From G963667145 sp963667145 (GTDB lineage Bacteria > Cloacimonadota > Cloacimonadia > G963667145): a stretch of 64,000 nucleotides of DNA. Where the stretch lies: contig OY762943.1 of the NCBI GenBank assembly GCA_963667145.1, positions 1,475,615 to 1,539,614 of the forward strand, in the 5' to 3' direction. The notes below the pieces were generated by a model that saw nothing but the letters and a program-made list of their open reading frames with translations, had not been told where the DNA came from and ran no database searches. Both the position numbers and the translations under genes were made by a program. This document shows positions 1 to 8,819 of this stretch, piece after piece. Position 1 is the stretch's first letter; every line of letters starts with the position of its first letter.

Positions 1-318
1 ATGACAGCCATTCAACCAGCAGGTAGATTTGGAGCAATTGATATTCATTCTAATATCGTTACTGATTTTATTGAAAAACCTGCGAATGGAGGTGCTTGGA
101 TAAACGGTGGTTTTATGGTTTGTGAGTCTGAGATTTTTGATTTGATAGAAGGCGATAGCACTGTTTTAGAACTAAATCCATTGCAAACTCTTGCTAAAAA
201 TGGTAAGCTGACAGCGTATAAACACACAGGGTTTTGGCATTGTATGGATACATTGCGAGATAAAATTCGTCTGAATGAACTTTGGAATAAAAATCAAGCG
301 CCATGGAAGGTTTGGTAA
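1..318 (+). CDS. rfbF: Glucose-1-phosphate cytidylyltransferase, C-terminal part
   Basis: This is the end of the enzyme that makes CDP-glucose from CTP and glucose-1-phosphate, the first step to CDP-linked deoxysugars. The visible 105 residues carry the family's closing segments: GRFGAIDI, EKPANGGAWINGGF, YKHTGFWHCMDTLRDK and the terminal APWKVW. The usual protein is about 257 residues, so some 150 N-terminal residues lie left of the window and the ATG at base 1 is probably an internal methionine. The stop codon overlaps the start of rfbG (TAATG), so the two are translationally coupled. The assignment is strong because rfbG and rfbH follow in the same operon. Confidence 0.93.
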   Translation: MTAIQPAGRFGAIDIHSNIVTDFIEKPANGGAWINGGFMVCESEIFDLIEGDSTVLELNPLQTLAKNGKLTAYKHTGFWHCMDTLRDKIRLNELWNKNQAPWKVW

Positions 319-1394
319 TGTTTGCAAATATTTATAAAGGTAGGAAAGTTTTAATTACCGGTCATGCTGGTTTTAAAGGTTCTTGGCTTTCTTTATGGCT
401 TACAAAATTGGGTGCTGAAGTTACAGGATATTCTTTATCTGCTCCGACTAACCCCAATCATTTTGACTTACTTAATCTTGAGATGAACTCAATCATTGGA
501 GATATTAGAGATAGAGATAAACTTAATAAAGTTTTTAAAGAATTTAAACCAGAAGTTGTTTTTCATCTTGCTGCTCAACCTTTAGTTAGGAAATCTTATT
601 TAAATCCAATAGAAACTTATGAAACGAATGTTATTGGTACCTTGAATGTTTTTGAAGCTTGTCGTTTTTGTTCGTCGGTAAAGGCTATTGTAAATATAAC
701 CAGCGATAAATGCTATGAAAACAAAGAATGGGTTTGGGGTTATAGAGAAAACGACCCAATGGGCGGGTATGATATTTATAGCTCTTCAAAGGGTTGTGCG
801 GAAATTTTGACCTCTTCTTATCGAAATTCTTTTTTTAATAAGCAGGATTTTGACAAAAAGCATCAAACTTTACTTGCATGTTGCCGTGCTGGGAATGTAA
901 TTGGTGGTGGAGATTGGGCAGAAGATAGATTAATTCCTGATATTATGAGAGCTACCAGTAAGGGTGAAAAAGTTATTTTGAGAAATCCAAATGCGACAAG
1001 ACCATGGCAGCATGTGTTGGAACCTCTTGGAGCATATTTACTTTTAGGACAAAAATTGTTGCAAAAAGAAGTGGAATTTGCTGATGCTTGGAATTTTGGA
1101 CCAAATGGTGACGAAGGTAATCTTTCTGTTTTGAATGTGGTTAAAAACATGAAAGAGTTTTGGACTAAAATTAACTATGAAGTTGAAGAAAATGCTAATA
1201 GTGTCCATGAAGCCTATTTGTTAAAGTTGGATTGTAGTAAAGCAAATAGTTATTTGAAGTGGAAAAGCATTTGGAACAGTAAAACTACTTTTGAAAAAAC
1301 AGCTAATTGGTATAAGTCTTATTATGAAAAAAATGAGTGTTTATCTGAATTTGATTTGGAAAACTATTTAGAAGATGCAAAAACAAAAATTTAA
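318..1394 (+). CDS. rfbG: CDP-glucose 4,6-dehydratase
   Basis: This short-chain dehydrogenase converts CDP-glucose to CDP-4-keto-6-deoxyglucose. The NAD-binding loop is GHAGFKGSW near the N-terminus. The catalytic region shows TSDKCYENKEW and YSSSKGCAE (YxxxK), and the length of about 358 residues fits the family. I place the start at 318 rather than at an in-frame ATG at 303: the 318 ATG overlaps the rfbF stop and has a GGAAGG-like ribosome site at 305-310. The product feeds both the aminotransferase that follows and the 3-dehydrase at 4867. Confidence 0.94.
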   Translation: MFANIYKGRKVLITGHAGFKGSWLSLWLTKLGAEVTGYSLSAPTNPNHFDLLNLEMNSIIGDIRDRDKLNKVFKEFKPEVVFHLAAQPLVRKSYLNPIETYETNVIGTLNVFEACRFCSSVKAIVNITSDKCYENKEWVWGYRENDPMGGYDIYSSSKGCAEILTSSYRNSFFNKQDFDKKHQTLLACCRAGNVIGGGDWAEDRLIPDIMRATSKGEKVILRNPNATRPWQHVLEPLGAYLLLGQKLLQKEVEFADAWNFGPNGDEGNLSVLNVVKNMKEFWTKINYEVEENANSVHEAYLLKLDCSKANSYLKWKSIWNSKTTFEKTANWYKSYYEKNECLSEFDLENYLEDAKTKI

Positions 1395-1431
1395 TTTTGA
1401 GTTAGGTAAGTCAAATTGTAAGGAGCAAATG

Positions 1432-2544
1432 ATGAAAAAATGGGAAAAACTGATTTTAACAGCTGGTCCTTCTATCACAGATAAGGAAATATCTTATGTA
1501 ACTGATGCTGTTACTAATGGATGGAATAGTCATTGGAATGATTATATAATTAAGTTTGAAGAAAAATTTGCAAAATATATAGGCGTAAAACATGCAATGT
1601 CTACATCTAGTTGTACAGGGGCATTACATCTAGCATTTGCCGCATTAAATTTAAAAGAAGGAGATGAAGTCATAGTTCCTGAAATTTCGTGGATTGCTAC
1701 TGCTGCAACCGTTACTTACACTGGAGCCAAACCAATATTTGCTGATATTGACTATGATACATGGTGTATTGATTCAAAGTCAGCAAAAAAATTAATTACT
1801 TCTAAAACTAAGGCTATAATGCCTGTTCATCTTTATGGAAATCCAGCAAATATGGATGAGATTTCTGCTATTGCAAAAGAGTATAATTTATTTATCGTTG
1901 AAGATGCGGCACCTTCTTTAGGAGCAAGTTATAAAGGGAGAAAGACAGGTTCGTTTGGGAATGTTGCTGCTTTTAGTTTTCAAGGTGCTAAAATCATAAC
2001 ATCTGGTGAAGGTGGCATGTTTGTAACAAACGATACAGAGTTATTCGATAGAGTTAAAAAGTTAAATGACCATGGTAGAAGCTTAACAAAAGCCTTATGG
2101 AATGATGAAGTTGGATATAAATATAAAATGTCAAATATTCAGGCTGCATTAGGTTTGGCTCAACTTGAAAGAATAGAAGAATTGGTTGATAAAAAAAGAG
2201 AAATATTTTCATGGTACTATGAAAACCTAAAAAATGTCGATGGTATTAAATTAAATATTGAAAAAGAAAATACAAAAAATATATATTGGATGACATCAAT
2301 TGTTTTAGATAAAGATTTTGAAATAACAAGAGAAAAATTTATTTCTAAGTTAAAAGAATGGAATATTGACTCAAGACCTATTTTTTATCCTATGAGTGGT
2401 TTTCCTATGTTTGAAACGAATTTTGAAAACAAAGTAGCACAAAAAGTTGGAGATTTTGGTATTAATTTACCAAGTGGACATGCAAGAACAAAAGAAGAAA
2501 TTGATTACATTTGCAATGTAATTAAAATGGTATTAGGGGTATGA
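1432..2544 (+). CDS. DegT/DnrJ/EryC1-family sugar aminotransferase
   Basis: This is a PLP-dependent fold-I aminotransferase of the sugar-nucleotide type, most like perosamine-synthase relatives. Visible motifs are SSCTGALHLA (phosphate binding), the PLP-binding VEDAAPSLGA and the lysine segment FSFQGAKIITSGEGG. A longer frame opens at 1375, but AAGGAG at 1420-1425 points to the ATG pair at 1429/1432, and 1432 has the better spacing. It follows rfbG and precedes an N-acetyltransferase, so it probably aminates C4 of CDP-4-keto-6-deoxyglucose. The substrate is inferred; another keto sugar, including a product of the neighbouring transketolase, is possible. Confidence 0.85.
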   Translation: MKKWEKLILTAGPSITDKEISYVTDAVTNGWNSHWNDYIIKFEEKFAKYIGVKHAMSTSSCTGALHLAFAALNLKEGDEVIVPEISWIATAATVTYTGAKPIFADIDYDTWCIDSKSAKKLITSKTKAIMPVHLYGNPANMDEISAIAKEYNLFIVEDAAPSLGASYKGRKTGSFGNVAAFSFQGAKIITSGEGGMFVTNDTELFDRVKKLNDHGRSLTKALWNDEVGYKYKMSNIQAALGLAQLERIEELVDKKREIFSWYYENLKNVDGIKLNIEKENTKNIYWMTSIVLDKDFEITREKFISKLKEWNIDSRPIFYPMSGFPMFETNFENKVAQKVGDFGINLPSGHARTKEEIDYICNVIKMVLGV

Positions 2545-2545
2545 A

Positions 2546-3148
2546 ATGTTTTTGCCATATGAAAAATTATATAAAATTAAAAACTCTGATTATAATATTA
2601 ATTTACCTTTTTTAGATAAACAATTAGTGTTAAAACCTGTTTCTAATACTGAAGAAGAAGTATTTAAAATAGCTTGCTGGAGAGAAAAATTTTTTGATGC
2701 TTTTCCTGGGAAATTTTATGTAACTTATTCGGGTACTAAAAATTGGTTGCAAAAGCAGGTTATAGATAACAATGATAGATTTTTGTTTATGATATTTGAT
2801 AATCAACAAATAATTGGACATTTAGGCTTTTTTAGATTTAATCAAAAAACAAATAGTTGTGAAATCGATAATGTTATTAAAGGGATTCACGGTTATAAGG
2901 GATTAATGACTAAAGCTTTAAATTTAGTGATAAAATTTGCTTTTAATGAATTAAAACTAGATTATTTAACATTAAGGGTTTTTGATGATAATAAAAAGGC
3001 AAAAAAATTATATGAAAGATGTGGTTTTAAAAATAAAGTTCTAATTCCTCTTAAAAAGAAAAATAATGGTAATACATTTTATGATTGGATAGAATGTGAA
3101 GCAAATGAAGCAGAAAGATATTTTTGTGAAATGATTTTGAAGAAATAA
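2546..3148 (+). CDS. GNAT-family N-acetyltransferase, probably for an amino sugar
   Basis: This 200-residue protein has the GNAT pattern: a central strand ending IIGHLGFFRF, the acetyl-CoA pyrophosphate-binding region GIHGYKGLMTKAL, then LTLRVFDDNKKAKKLYERCGFK, the usual final helix and strand. It starts two bases after the aminotransferase stop, with AGGGGT as the likely ribosome site. Pairing with an aminotransferase suggests that it acetylates the amine made there. It is a different branch from the PseH-like GNAT at 18409. The exact substrate cannot be read from the sequence. Confidence 0.78.
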   Translation: MFLPYEKLYKIKNSDYNINLPFLDKQLVLKPVSNTEEEVFKIACWREKFFDAFPGKFYVTYSGTKNWLQKQVIDNNDRFLFMIFDNQQIIGHLGFFRFNQKTNSCEIDNVIKGIHGYKGLMTKALNLVIKFAFNELKLDYLTLRVFDDNKKAKKLYERCGFKNKVLIPLKKKNNGNTFYDWIECEANEAERYFCEMILKK

Positions 3149-3149
3149 G

Positions 3150-3935
3150 ATGGAAGAGATATCAAAGAATATAAGAAGATCTATAATTAAGGCTGTTTTT
3201 TCTTCTAATTCTTCACATTCTGGGTCTGCTTTGTCTATTGTGGATGTATTGACTATTTTATATTTTAAAGTTTTAAATATTGATCCTATAAATCCAAGTA
3301 AAATAGATAGAGATAAATTTATTCTTAGCAAAGGTCATGGAAGTATTGCTTTATATTCCACTTTGGCTGAAAGAGGTTTTTTCTCTAAAGAATTATTAAA
3401 TAAATTCTATTGTAATGATGGTATTTTACCTGGGCACCTAGACAAAGAAGCTATTCCTGGGATAGAAGTTTCTTCGGGATCTTTAGGACATGGATTGTCT
3501 TTAGGAGTAGGAATGGCAATAGCTAACTTACTTAATTGTATCAATTCCAGAATTTATGTATTATGTGGCGATGGGGAGCTTAATGAAGGCTCTATGTGGG
3601 AGGCAATAATGTTTGCATCACACAAAATGCTAAAAAATTTAGTTTTGATCGTGGATTATAATAAACTTCAAGGATATGGAAAAACAAATGAAATTATAAA
3701 CTTAGAACCTTTGGATGATAAGTTTAGAGCATTTAATTGGGAAGTTATGCAAATAGATGGACATAACTTTGAAGAAATTGAAAAAGCTTTGAGGGGAGAG
3801 ACAAGTGCTCCAAAAGCTATAATAGCTCATACGATTAAAGGCAAAGGTGTAAGCTATATGGAAAATAAATTTATATGGCATTACAAGTCTCCTAACAAAG
3901 AACAATTAGAACAGGCCTTGAAAGAATTATCATGA
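3150..3935 (+). CDS. Transketolase, N-terminal (TPP-binding) subunit
   Basis: The 261-residue protein corresponds to the first third of a full transketolase. It shows SKGHGSIALYSTLAERGFF, the catalytic-domain SSGSLGHGLSLGVGMA and the thiamine diphosphate motif GDGELNEGSMWEAI with the following N. Split transketolases are a known form. Here the two halves lie between CDP-sugar genes and not beside central metabolism. Its stop overlaps the start of the C-terminal subunit (ATGA). In this context it may transfer a two-carbon ketol unit onto a keto sugar to build a branched sugar; that is inference. Confidence 0.9.
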   Translation: MEEISKNIRRSIIKAVFSSNSSHSGSALSIVDVLTILYFKVLNIDPINPSKIDRDKFILSKGHGSIALYSTLAERGFFSKELLNKFYCNDGILPGHLDKEAIPGIEVSSGSLGHGLSLGVGMAIANLLNCINSRIYVLCGDGELNEGSMWEAIMFASHKMLKNLVLIVDYNKLQGYGKTNEIINLEPLDDKFRAFNWEVMQIDGHNFEEIEKALRGETSAPKAIIAHTIKGKGVSYMENKFIWHYKSPNKEQLEQALKELS

Positions 3936-4864
3936 GAGATATTTTTGTAAAAACATTAGTTGAGCTTGCCAAAAGGGATGAAAGGATCTTTTTAATTACT
4001 GCTGATTTGGGATTTTCAGTATTAGAAGAGTTTGAAGAAAAGTTTCCTAATAGATTTTTGAATGTAGGAATTGCAGAAGCTAATGCAGTTGGTATTGCTG
4101 CAGGACTAGCACTAAGTGGGAAAATTGTATATGTTTATAGCATAATTCCCTTTGTAACTATGCGTCCTTTTGAGCAAATTAGAGTTGATGTGGCATATAT
4201 GAATGCCAATGTAAGACTTGTAGGGGTTGGAGCAGGTTTATCTTATGGAGCAGCTGGAGCTACGCATCATTCCATAGAAGATATAGCAATAATGAGGGCA
4301 CTACCAAACATGAGTGTTTTTTCTCCTTGTAACCCTTTTGAAGTGGAAAATATAACAAGAGAATCTGTGACGTATAGAGGTCCAATTTATTTTAGACTTG
4401 CAAAAAATGGAGAACCAATAATAGTTTCCCAGAAAAAAAAAATGCAATTAGGTGAAGTGAATATTATTAAAGAAAATAAAGATTCTAATATAGTTGTTTT
4501 GTTTACAGGTAATTCTTCTGATATTGCTCTAAAAGTTGAGAAAGAACTTTTTGATTGCAGAGTTGATGTTGAATTAACGAGTATATATTCTTTAAAGCCG
4601 TTTGATGAAGAATATATAAATAAGATGATTGCCACAAAAAAATATATTTTCACAATTGAAGAACATAGTATTATTGGAGGACTTGGTAGCATTGTAGCAG
4701 AATATATTGCAGAATCAAAATTTAATCCAAAATTTAAGCGATTTGCTTTGCTTGATAAGTACTCACACTATGTAGGAGATCAAAAATTTATAAGAAAACA
4801 AATGAATCTAACATCAAAAAATATTGTAAAAAATATAAAAGAAATTTTAATAAATGAAATATAA
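3932..4864 (+). CDS. Transketolase, C-terminal subunit
   Basis: This is the partner of the preceding gene: a 310-residue pyrimidine-binding plus C-terminal transketolase domain. Visible motifs include FLNVGIAEANAVGIAAGLAL, with the glutamate that activates the thiamine ring, then SYGAAGATHHSIEDIAIMRALP, and a C-terminal fold with TIEEHSIIGGLGS. The sequence is complete. The four-base ATGA overlap with the N-terminal subunit implies equimolar synthesis of a heteromeric enzyme. rfbH follows three bases downstream, so the pair is embedded in the CDP-sugar block. Confidence 0.9.
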   Translation: MRDIFVKTLVELAKRDERIFLITADLGFSVLEEFEEKFPNRFLNVGIAEANAVGIAAGLALSGKIVYVYSIIPFVTMRPFEQIRVDVAYMNANVRLVGVGAGLSYGAAGATHHSIEDIAIMRALPNMSVFSPCNPFEVENITRESVTYRGPIYFRLAKNGEPIIVSQKKKMQLGEVNIIKENKDSNIVVLFTGNSSDIALKVEKELFDCRVDVELTSIYSLKPFDEEYINKMIATKKYIFTIEEHSIIGGLGSIVAEYIAESKFNPKFKRFALLDKYSHYVGDQKFIRKQMNLTSKNIVKNIKEILINEI

Positions 4865-4866
4865 AT

Positions 4867-6204
4867 ATGATTGAATCAAAAAAACTAAAACAAGAGATAT
4901 TCGAACAAGTAATTAAATACTACAAATTTGTCCATAAAACTAAACAAGAAAAAGATTTCTTTCCTAATCAAAATAAGGTTAATTATGCTGGCCGGGTTTT
5001 CAATGAAAAAGAAATGATTAATCTTGTTGATAGCTCTTTAGACTTTTGGCTTACCTTTGGTAAATATTCAAAAGAGTTTGAAAAAAAATTAGCTGAGTAT
5101 TTAGGAGTTAAATATGCTTTTTTTGTCAATTCTGGAAGCTCAGCTAATTTACTTGCCTTTTTCTCTTTGACCTCCCCTTTATTAAAGACAAGACAAATTA
5201 AAAGAGGGGATGAAGTTATAACTGTTGCAGCATGTTTTCCTACAACTGTTGCCCCTATCGTACAATATGGTGCTGTTCCTGTTTTTCTAGATGTTGAACT
5301 TGAAACATACAATATTGATATTCATGAATTAGAAAAAGCTATAAGCCCCAAAACAAAAGCTGTAATGATTGCTCATACTCTTGGCAATCCATTCAATATT
5401 AAAGCTGTAAAAAATTTTTGTGATAAATATAATCTTTGGCTTATTGAAGATAATTGTGATGCGCTTGGTTCCAAATATGATAATCAATTGACAGGAACTT
5501 TTGGTGATATTGGAACAAGCTCTTTTTATCCTCCTCATCATATAACAACAGGCGAGGGAGGAGCTGTCTACACTAATAATCCTACATTAAAAAAAATTAT
5601 GCTTTCAATGAGAGATTGGGGACGAGATTGTTGGTGTGAAAGCGGTGTTGATAATACTTGCGGCAAAAGGTTTTCTAAACAATTTGGTTCTTTGCCAATG
5701 GGGTATGATCATAAATATGTATATTCGCACTTTGGTTTTAATCTAAAAGCAACCGATATGCAGGCAGCAATAGGATTAGCACAACTTGAAAAACTGCCTT
5801 CCTTTATAAAAAAAAGACAAGAAAACTTTGGTTTTCTAAAAAATGGACTAAAAAATTTTACAGACTATTTTATATTGCCTCAAGCTACCCAAAATAGCGA
5901 CCCAAGTTGGTTTGGGTTTTTAATAACTTTAAAAAACAGTGTAAATTTTAGCAGAAACCAACTAGTAGAATATCTTGAAAAACACAACATTCAAACAAGA
6001 AATCTTTTTGCAGGCAATATTTTAAAGCATCCATTATTTGAATCCTTAGAAAAAAACAGAGATTACAGAACAGTTGGTGAATTAAAAAATACAGATAAAA
6101 TTATGAAAGATGCTTTTTGGCTTGGAGTTTATCCTGGAATAAAAGATGAAGTGATTAGATATGTGATTGGGCAAATTAGAGGATTTTTGGAGAAGGTTTC
6201 GTAA
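4867..6204 (+). CDS. rfbH: CDP-4-dehydro-6-deoxyglucose 3-dehydrase (E1, PMP and iron-sulphur)
   Basis: This PMP-dependent enzyme removes the C3 hydroxyl of CDP-4-keto-6-deoxyglucose on the way to 3,6-dideoxyhexoses. The hallmark is visible: the aminotransferase lysine is replaced by histidine (FYPPHHITTGEGG). A cysteine cluster (DCWCESGVDNTCGKRF) matches the 2Fe-2S ligands of this family. Its length of 445 residues is typical. The reductase (E3) that normally feeds it electrons is not in this window. It shares the CDP-4-keto-6-deoxyglucose pool with the aminotransferase at 1432. Confidence 0.95.
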   Translation: MIESKKLKQEIFEQVIKYYKFVHKTKQEKDFFPNQNKVNYAGRVFNEKEMINLVDSSLDFWLTFGKYSKEFEKKLAEYLGVKYAFFVNSGSSANLLAFFSLTSPLLKTRQIKRGDEVITVAACFPTTVAPIVQYGAVPVFLDVELETYNIDIHELEKAISPKTKAVMIAHTLGNPFNIKAVKNFCDKYNLWLIEDNCDALGSKYDNQLTGTFGDIGTSSFYPPHHITTGEGGAVYTNNPTLKKIMLSMRDWGRDCWCESGVDNTCGKRFSKQFGSLPMGYDHKYVYSHFGFNLKATDMQAAIGLAQLEKLPSFIKKRQENFGFLKNGLKNFTDYFILPQATQNSDPSWFGFLITLKNSVNFSRNQLVEYLEKHNIQTRNLFAGNILKHPLFESLEKNRDYRTVGELKNTDKIMKDAFWLGVYPGIKDEVIRYVIGQIRGFLEKVS

Positions 6205-6239
6205 TACTTGAGGCTAACTTATATATTAAAGGATAAAAA

Positions 6240-7109
6240 ATGAATAATGAAATTTTAATTTCTATTTGTATTCCAACGTATAATCGAGCTAATTATTTGG
6301 ATAGATGTTTACAATCGATAATGCATTATACTAAAAATGATATTGAAGTATTAATTCAAGATAATGATTCCATAGATAACACTTCTGAAATTGTACAATG
6401 GTATGTTGACCCAAGGATTAAATATGAAAAAAATGAAACTAATATAGGTGCTGTTGAAAATATTTGGAAGCTAATCAACAAGGCTAAAGGTAGGTACATT
6501 TTTTGTCTTACTGATGATGACTATTTTTTGCCAGGAGCTATTCAGAAAATAGTGAATTTTATAACATCTATTAATCCCGTTTGTTTCAAAACATCATTAA
6601 TCACCTTGCTTGAAAAATCAAAAAGGAGTTTTTATTATACGATAGAAGATATTTCAAAATCTTCTATTTTTTTTATTGCTCATATATTGACAGGACTTTG
6701 TTTCCAAAAAGAAAAATTATTAAAAAAAATAAATAGAGAATTTCTTTCAAATTATTATCCCTCAATGGTTATCATGGGACTTTTATTAGATGAAGCTACT
6801 TATTTGGATGAAGTAGTAGCTATACATGTTTGGGAAAATGAAATTTTTTGGGATGAAGGGATGGAACCAGGCAGTAAGAACTTAGAAAATGAGATAGTAG
6901 ATTTGATTTTAATGCTTAAACCATATATATCACATAGTACTTATAAATCTATTTTTATTTGTTTTCCCCAAAAATATGGTTTTCTTCCTGCTAAATTTAG
7001 CAAGGAGCTAACGATTAGAAATAAATTATATATATATCGAAACATAATAAAGTTAAAAATAAAAAAAATAACTTTTCATGTTGGGAAAAAAATATTAGGG
7101 GAAAAATAA
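6240..7109 (+). CDS. Family 2 glycosyltransferase
   Basis: The N-terminus is a classical GT-A/GT2 nucleotide-binding fold: SICIPTYNRANYLDRCLQSI, then QDNDSIDNTSE and CLTDDDYFLPGA as the DxD-type metal site. The length of 289 residues fits. The C-terminal third is basic and lysine-rich, suggesting peripheral membrane attachment. It is the first sugar-adding enzyme after the CDP-sugar block. Donor and linkage cannot be predicted. There is a 35-base gap from rfbH with no terminator seen. Confidence 0.85.
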   Translation: MNNEILISICIPTYNRANYLDRCLQSIMHYTKNDIEVLIQDNDSIDNTSEIVQWYVDPRIKYEKNETNIGAVENIWKLINKAKGRYIFCLTDDDYFLPGAIQKIVNFITSINPVCFKTSLITLLEKSKRSFYYTIEDISKSSIFFIAHILTGLCFQKEKLLKKINREFLSNYYPSMVIMGLLLDEATYLDEVVAIHVWENEIFWDEGMEPGSKNLENEIVDLILMLKPYISHSTYKSIFICFPQKYGFLPAKFSKELTIRNKLYIYRNIIKLKIKKITFHVGKKILGEK

Positions 7110-7115
7110 TAGATA

Positions 7116-8030
7116 ATGTTGTATGAAAATATTATTAAATTCGCACCCATTGTTTTATTTACTTACAATCGTCCATGGCACACTCGCCAAACTGTTGAAG
7201 CTCTTCAAAAAAATGAACTTGCCCAGGATAGTGAACTTTTTATCTATTCTGATGCCTCCAAAAATGAAAAAGATTATCTGAATGTTCAAGAAGTTAGGCA
7301 ATATTTAAAAAACATTAAAGGTTTTAAATCTATAACTATTATTGAGCGAAAGAAAAATTTTGGACTTGCCGAAAATATTATAAGTGGTGTGACAAACATT
7401 GTTAACAAATATGGGAAAATAATTGTCTTGGAAGATGATTTGGTTACTAGTACATATTTTTTGCGATTTATGAATGAGGCTTTAGCTCTTTATGAGAAAG
7501 ATAAAAAAGTTGCTTGTATAAGTGGTTATATTTACCCAATAGATAATTTGCCCCAAACTTTTTTCATTAAAGGTGCAGATTGTTGGGGATGGGCTACATG
7601 GAAGAGAGCTTGGAATATTTTTGAATCAGATGGGCAAAAATTGTTAGATGAGATTAAGGAGAAAAAAGTAAAAAGGGAATTTGATTTTAATAATAGTTAT
7701 AATTTTTATAAAATGTTGAAAATGCAAATTAAAGGGAAAAATAATTCTTGGGCAGTTAGATGGTATGCTAGTGCTTTTATAAAAAATATGTTTACCTTAT
7801 ATCCTGGGGAAAGTTATGTTCGCAATATTGGATTTGGTGAAAATGCAACTCACTGTAAAACAGAAATTAATATTTTTGATGTAGATTTATGTAATCAAAA
7901 ATTTTCTTTGAAAAAAACATCGATAGAAGAAAATAATAAAGCAAAAAAATTAATGGAAAAGTATTTTAAAAGATTGAATGCAAATTTGGTAAAAAAAGTG
8001 ATATCAAGGATTAAAAATTCATTTTTATGA
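7116..8030 (+). CDS. Glycosyltransferase, GT-A fold (GT2/GNT-I-like)
   Basis: The protein opens with APIVLFTYNRPWHTRQTVEAL and carries VLEDDLVTSTYF as the metal-binding motif, plus GWATWKRAW, a signature of a group of uncharacterised GT-A enzymes in O-antigen and flagellar glycan loci. It has 304 residues and appears complete. Its stop overlaps the ATG of the frameshifted methyltransferase gene (ATGA). The acceptor is unknown. Confidence 0.78.
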   Translation: MLYENIIKFAPIVLFTYNRPWHTRQTVEALQKNELAQDSELFIYSDASKNEKDYLNVQEVRQYLKNIKGFKSITIIERKKNFGLAENIISGVTNIVNKYGKIIVLEDDLVTSTYFLRFMNEALALYEKDKKVACISGYIYPIDNLPQTFFIKGADCWGWATWKRAWNIFESDGQKLLDEIKEKKVKREFDFNNSYNFYKMLKMQIKGKNNSWAVRWYASAFIKNMFTLYPGESYVRNIGFGENATHCKTEINIFDVDLCNQKFSLKKTSIEENNKAKKLMEKYFKRLNANLVKKVISRIKNSFL

Positions 8031-8819
8031 AAGATATAATAAAATCTTTTTAACCTTCTGTTTATTAAACTTGTTTTGTAATATAAAGAAAGTAGGTGAA
8101 AAGGCGATTATAAAAGTTGGGATGAAGCGGAACAAAATTCTATAGGTTATGAAGAAAGAGGAATTCTCAATAAAGTTAGAGAATCTTTACTAAAAGTAAA
8201 AAATGGCGAAGTAGTTTATGAAAGGGATAGTGTGATTTTTGATGAAATTCAATATTCTTGGCCACTTTTATCTGGGCTTTTATTTGTAGCAGCGAAAAAT
8301 AGTGGAGTGCTCAATATTGTTGATTTTGGCGGAAGTTTAGAAAGCACTTATTTCCAAAACAGAAAATTTTTACAGAAACTGGATAATTTATCTTGGAATG
8401 TAATTGAACAAAAACATTTTGCTGATGTAGGGAAAAAAGAATTTGAAGATGGGAAATTAAGTTTTTTTTATGATGTTAAATCATGCAAAAAAGAAAAAAA
8501 ATCTAATGCAATTTTATTTTCAAGTGTCTTACAGTATATTGAAAAACCATATGAATTGTTAAACGATATTTTGTCTTATGGTTTTGATTATGTGATTTTT
8601 GATAGAATGCCATTCAGCAAAGATAAAGAAAAAATAACCTTACAAAGGGTTCCAAGTAAAATTTATAAAGCAAGTTATCCTTGTTGGCTTTTTGACGAAA
8701 TAAAGTTTTTACAATATTTTAAAGATAATGGATATAAAATTATTGAAGGCTTTCATGCACTTGATGGAGAAAGTAATGGTTATATTTTTAAAGGTTTTAT
8801 TATGGTGAGAAATGTATAA
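8027..8819 (+). pseudogene. LIC12133-type putative methyltransferase with a frameshifted 5' end
   Basis: The open part from a GTG at 8232 encodes 195 residues typical of the TIGR04325/LIC12133 methyltransferase-like family (LFDEIQYSWPLL-like start, VDFGGSLEST, SSVLQYIEKPYELL). The usual family N-terminus is still readable upstream but in other frames. MKDIIKSF starts at 8027, overlapping the previous stop; LLNLFCNIKK lies in a second frame; GDYKSWDEAEQNSIGYEER runs in the frame of the main body. Two single-base indels therefore separate the true start from the body. The shortened protein may still be made from the GTG. The normal role is not established; it is common in glycan loci. Confidence 0.72.

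Noticed and set aside
3150..4864. 1-deoxyxylulose-5-phosphate synthase
   Set aside because: The gene pair is split and the motifs follow transketolase rather than DXS; no isoprenoid genes are nearby.
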